NCBI GenBank assembly: GCA_020832185.1
Contig: JAFIFE010000013.1
Location: forward strand, 1-45,220
Direction of reading: 5' to 3'
Length of the DNA stretch: 45,220 nt
Source: Alkalibacterium sp.
GTDB lineage: Bacteria; Bacillota; Bacilli; Lactobacillales; Carnobacteriaceae_A
In this document: positions 42,395 through 45,220 of the stretch, one piece after another
Position numbering within the stretch: position 1 is the stretch's first letter
How the letters are laid out: each line of letters begins with the position of its first letter
Notes under the pieces: generated by a model
Told to the model about the DNA's origin: nothing
The model's input: only the letters and a program-made list of their open reading frames with translations
Database searches by the model: none
Translations under genes and position numbers: made by a program

Positions 42395-42793
42395 ATGAAT
42401 TTGATGAAAGAAAATCATTATGTTGCATGTACCATTCTGGTTAAAGGAAAAGACGGGCGTTATGTCTTTTTAGTCAGAAAAGAAGACGAAGGGTTTGCTT
42501 TTTTAGCGACTACAGTTAGACCCAAGCAAACAGGATTAGCAAGTGTGATCAACCGGTTGAAAGAAATCTGTAATTTGGATATTGAAAAACTGGAGTTAAA
42601 TGAATTAACTAACGCTATTGTTGATGATAATCGCATCCCGCTATTTGTCTTTGTATATGAAGACAATGATTTGGTCGATCCAGATCAGCTGCTGGCGAAC
42701 GAAAGCGATCTGTCATGGGAACATTCTGAAAATGTAATTTCTACACTGGAACAATGGAAGATATCCGGAGTTCCGCAATTCTTACTTATTTAA
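42395..42793 (+). CDS. Small protein with a degenerate Nudix-like fold
   Basis: The 132-aa protein has a Nudix-like pattern: ACTILVKGKDGRYVFLVRKE as the first strands, then VRPKQTGLASVINRLKEICN where the Nudix box would be, then LTNAIVDDNRIPLFVFVYED. The box lacks the REUxEE catalytic glutamates, so hydrolase activity is doubtful; a binding role is possible. This fold call is inference. I prefer the ATG at 42395, with AAAGG five bases upstream; starts at 42377 and 42404 are also in frame. It sits between yugI and pgi. Confidence 0.65.
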   Translation: MNLMKENHYVACTILVKGKDGRYVFLVRKEDEGFAFLATTVRPKQTGLASVINRLKEICNLDIEKLELNELTNAIVDDNRIPLFVFVYEDNDLVDPDQLLANESDLSWEHSENVISTLEQWKISGVPQFLLI

Positions 42794-42828
42794 TTAGTTA
42801 ATATTTATCTTATGGAGGAATGATGTAT

Positions 42829-44178
42829 ATGACAAAAATCAAATTTGATTACTCTAAAGTAGTAGGGAAATTCATAAACGAAGACGAATTGAAAAATATG
42901 CAGCCACAAGTCAATTCAGCAGACTCGCTTATTAAAGAACAAACGGGTCCTGGAAATGAATTTTTGGGATGGGTTGACTTGCCTGAGAATTATGACAAAG
43001 ATGAATTTGCCCGTATTGAAAGATCAGCAGAAAAAATCAAATCAGATTCAGACGTTCTTGTAGTTATAGGTATAGGAGGATCGTACCTTGGAGCTAAGGC
43101 TGCCTTGGACTTCTTGAACCATTCTTTTTATAATGAACTTAATGATGAACAGCGAAACTCACCTCAAATCTTTTTTGCTGGAAACAATATCAGTTCAACT
43201 TATCTAAGCGATTTGATCGAAGTCATTGGAAATAAAGATTTTTCGATCAACGTGATTTCTAAATCCGGTACAACGACTGAACCGGCACTTGCATTCAGAG
43301 TGTTCAAAAAGTTGCTTATTGATAAATATGGAGAAGAAGAAGCTAAAACAAGGATTTATGCAACTACTGATAAAGAAAAGGGCGCATTGAAGTCCTTAGC
43401 TGATGCACAGGGGTATGAATCATTTATTATTCCAGATGATGTGGGAGGTCGTTTCTCAGTATTGACTGCAGTTGGTCTTTTGCCAATCGCTGTAGGCGGC
43501 GGAGACATCAAAGCATTGATTGAAGGTGCGAATCAGGCTAGAGCAGATTTCTCAGACAGTAATCTGGATAACAATTTGGCCTATCAGTATGCCGCTTTTA
43601 GAAATATTTTATATAGAAAAGGAAAAGTAACTGAGCTCTTAGTAAACTATGAGCCTAACCTGCAGTACCTATCTGAATGGTGGAAGCAGCTCTTCGGAGA
43701 ATCTGAAGGAAAAGACCAAAGAGGAATTTATCCATCAAGCGCAAATTTCTCAACAGATCTGCATTCTTTAGGTCAATACATTCAAGAGGGTAGAAGAAAT
43801 CTCTTTGAAACAGTGATTAAAGTAGATAATCCGGCTAAAGCACTGACTATTCCAACAGAAAAAGAAGATCTGGACGGCTTAGGCTATTTAGAAGGCAAGG
43901 AAATCGACTTTGTTAATACGAAAGCATTTGAAGGGACTCTACTTGCCCATACTGATGGGGAAGTTCCAAACTTTGTTATTACAATACCTGATACATCAGC
44001 ACATACCCTGGGATATTTATTCTACTTCTTTGAAATTGCAGTGGCGCTTTCAGGATACATGAACAGTGTGAATCCTTTTGATCAGCCTGGCGTTGAAGCA
44101 TATAAAAAGAATATGTTTGCATTGCTTGGAAAACCAGGTTTTGAAGATTTAGCTGATGAACTAAACAATCGTCTATAA
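42829..44178 (+). CDS. pgi: Glucose-6-phosphate isomerase
   Basis: The 449-aa product carries [52 protein letters not shown] and the C-terminal [10 protein letters not shown]-like [13 protein letters not shown], the phosphate and active-site segments. It interconverts glucose 6-phosphate and fructose 6-phosphate in glycolysis. GGAGG ten bases before selects the ATG at 42829, giving [10 protein letters not shown] as in relatives; ATGs at 42820 and 42823 are too close to it. Confidence 0.97.
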   Translation: MTKIKFDYSKVVGKFINEDELKNMQPQVNSADSLIKEQTGPGNEFLGWVDLPENYDKDEFARIERSAEKIKSDSDVLVVIGIGGSYLGAKAALDFLNHSFYNELNDEQRNSPQIFFAGNNISSTYLSDLIEVIGNKDFSINVISKSGTTTEPALAFRVFKKLLIDKYGEEEAKTRIYATTDKEKGALKSLADAQGYESFIIPDDVGGRFSVLTAVGLLPIAVGGGDIKALIEGANQARADFSDSNLDNNLAYQYAAFRNILYRKGKVTELLVNYEPNLQYLSEWWKQLFGESEGKDQRGIYPSSANFSTDLHSLGQYIQEGRRNLFETVIKVDNPAKALTIPTEKEDLDGLGYLEGKEIDFVNTKAFEGTLLAHTDGEVPNFVITIPDTSAHTLGYLFYFFEIAVALSGYMNSVNPFDQPGVEAYKKNMFALLGKPGFEDLADELNNRL

Positions 44179-44201
44179 TATATAAATGGATACAGTCTTT
44201 A

Positions 44202-44227
44202 AGAGAGCAGAGATGCTCTCTTTTTTT
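44202..44227 (+). terminator. Terminator of pgi
   Basis: A perfect AGAGAGCA/TGCTCTCT stem with a GAGA tetraloop is followed by a T run, a textbook intrinsic terminator. Confidence 0.95.
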
Positions 44228-44280
44228 CTTTTAAAAAAGATCAGGATGAGTTAATATATAAAGCTATAGGGGGAGAGTTA

Positions 44281-44805
44281 ATGGATGAGATATTAATTAA
44301 AGAAGCAAAAGGTGAAGATGTTTCTACTATAAAGGGAATACTGTATGATACTGCGGTCTGGTTAAAGAAGAAAGGCTCCACGCAATGGGCAGGTCTTTTA
44401 AAAGGGGAAGATGTGCATAACATTCAAAAAGCTATTGAGAAAAAAGAAGTCTTCTTAGTTTATAGTAACAACGAGGTAATTGGTACGTTTGCATTATGGG
44501 ATGTTCAAACAGAATGGGATAAAGATTTATGGGGGACTGCAGATCATAACAACTATTATTACCTGCATAGAATAGCAGTAGATAGAAGCAGACCAGAAAA
44601 AAGTAAAGGACGCAGGTTAATTGAAGGCGCTAAAGAAATTGCCGCTTTAAATCACAAAAAGGGTATCAGGTTAGATTGTATTGCAAGTAATGATCGACTG
44701 AATGCTTTTTACTCTAATCACAACTTCAGATACGTTAATACAGTCAAAGACTATGATAACGGTGAAGGATTACAAGATTACAATTTATACGAATGGAAAG
44801 TTTAA
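44281..44805 (+). CDS. GNAT family N-acetyltransferase
   Basis: The 174-aa protein shows a GNAT fold: ILIKEAKGEDVSTIKGIL at the start, NNEVIGTFALWD, LHRIAVDRS and then KSKGRRLIEGAKEIAA as the acetyl-CoA loop (a variant of Q/RxxGxG/A), with LDCIASNDRLNAFYSNHNFRYV, the late substrate/CoA strands. The acceptor is unknown. GGGGGAGAG precedes the ATG. Nothing between its stop and the rRNA promoters looks like a gene. Confidence 0.9.
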   Translation: MDEILIKEAKGEDVSTIKGILYDTAVWLKKKGSTQWAGLLKGEDVHNIQKAIEKKEVFLVYSNNEVIGTFALWDVQTEWDKDLWGTADHNNYYYLHRIAVDRSRPEKSKGRRLIEGAKEIAALNHKKGIRLDCIASNDRLNAFYSNHNFRYVNTVKDYDNGEGLQDYNLYEWKV

Positions 44806-44912
44806 TAATTTAAGTAAATCCTGTTGACTATTGCTAAGTATCCTGTTATTATTAATCTCGTTGCTGCAAAACATAACTGTCATTCAGCAATTAAAAAAGA
44901 ATAAGTTAATTG

Positions 44913-44941
44913 TTGACATTATGCCAGCAATGAGATATAAT
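44913..44941 (+). promoter_or_regulatory. rRNA operon promoter P1
   Basis: TTGACA (44913-44918), a 17-bp spacer and TATAAT (44936-44941) give a perfect consensus promoter. The AT-rich stretch at about 44889-44912 could be an UP element. It is the stronger-looking of two tandem promoters, as in rrn operons. Confidence 0.93.
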
Positions 44942-45014
44942 AAAATAGCTGTCATAGAGGCATAGGTAACGCTTACACGATCAAATTGACTTCTAAATTA
45001 ATTTGAAAAAAGTG

Positions 45015-45043
45015 TTGACACTTGGCTGACCTGATGGTAAGAT
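45015..45043 (+). promoter_or_regulatory. rRNA operon promoter P2
   Basis: TTGACA (45015-45020), a 17-bp spacer and TAAGAT (45038-45043), with A/T-rich sequence at 44995-45012 upstream. Two tandem promoters about 100 bp apart are typical of Firmicute rRNA operons. Confidence 0.88.
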
Positions 45044-45050
45044 ATAAAAG

Positions 45051-45220
45051 TTGCTAACAACGCAAAACGAACATTAGCGACACACACTGAACGAGATAGA
45101 TCTTTGAAAACTGAACAAAGTAGAAACAACCAAATGTGCAGGGGTCTTCGATTCTTTTAGGGTCGAAGGCAACAAACGAGTTAACATGGTTAACTCACAA
45201 TTAATACAATGAGCAAGTCA
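45051..45220 (+). promoter_or_regulatory. 16S rRNA leader region
   Basis: GATCTTTGAAAACTGAACAA (45099-45118) is the conserved Firmicute rRNA leader and spacer element that carries a boxA-like antitermination signal. Two hairpins follow, GTCTTCGA/TCGAAGGC (45144-45170) and GAGTTAAC/GTTAACTC (45178-45196), likely processing structures. The 16S gene itself should begin beyond the window end. Confidence 0.85.

Overview
The window is chromosomal DNA of a low-GC Gram-positive bacterium (Bacillota). Shine-Dalgarno sequences are strong (AAAGGAG, GGAGG), TTG and GTG starts are frequent, and terminators are classic hairpin-plus-T. Families typical of the group are present: YwbE, YutD, YutF, PgpA/YutG, YumC-type ferredoxin reductase, the YuiD-type PAP2 relative, YugI, YdbC/PC4 and a short HisG with HisZ. 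The mix and the acidic linkers of the surface proteins would fit a Lactobacillales/Carnobacteriaceae-like, possibly salt- or alkali-adapted organism, but that placement is inference. I see no insertion sequence, prophage, tRNA or CRISPR array. The right end runs into the promoter and leader of an rRNA operon whose 16S gene should begin just beyond the window.

Left part (1-7.5 kb): a DUF1697 gene, then a Nudix hydrolase, thpR and a frameshifted methyltransferase. Convergent to these is a heliorhodopsin gene, divergent from ywbE across a 278-bp region with two inverted repeats. An unrecognised 364-aa protein, an Old Yellow Enzyme-type oxidoreductase and an alpha/beta hydrolase follow. From 7.5 to 20 kb: a coupled VanY-like lipoprotein and CapA-like metallophosphatase, DUF1294, a macrolide-phosphotransferase-like kinase, an EAL-domain protein, a 48-aa membrane protein missed by ordinary length cut-offs, a UvsE UV endonuclease with a DUF1722-like C-terminus, a TspO-like membrane protein, a YeiH-type transporter, a glycerophosphodiesterase, a cytosolic 5'-nucleotidase-like protein and a Mn-type cation diffusion facilitator. 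Between the last and the his operon lies a five-copy 52-bp tandem repeat.

Middle (20-28.3 kb): a compact leftward histidine operon hisZ-hisG-hisD-hisC-hisB-hisH-hisA-hisF-hisIE with several 4-nt start/stop overlaps. The missing step, histidinol-phosphate phosphatase, is supplied by a divergent PHP-type hisJ, so the nine genes plus hisJ cover the pathway from PRPP and ATP to histidine. A PC4-like ssDNA-binding gene overlaps the end of hisJ.

Right part (28.3-45.2 kb): mostly housekeeping. It holds an aldo/keto reductase, RNase H, cardiolipin synthase, a YtnP-like lactonase, the conserved yunD-yutD-yutF-TIGR01906 run facing pgpA-yumC-yuiD, cyclophilin, ROK fructokinase, PatB-type C-S lyase, the S1 protein YugI, a degenerate Nudix-fold protein, pgi, a GNAT acetyltransferase and the rRNA promoters.

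The most notable content is the heliorhodopsin with its conserved retinal lysine and counterion. Within 12 kb lie a UV-damage endonuclease fusion and a TspO-like protein, but no visible retinal or carotenoid biosynthesis gene. Functional linkage among these is a hypothesis only.
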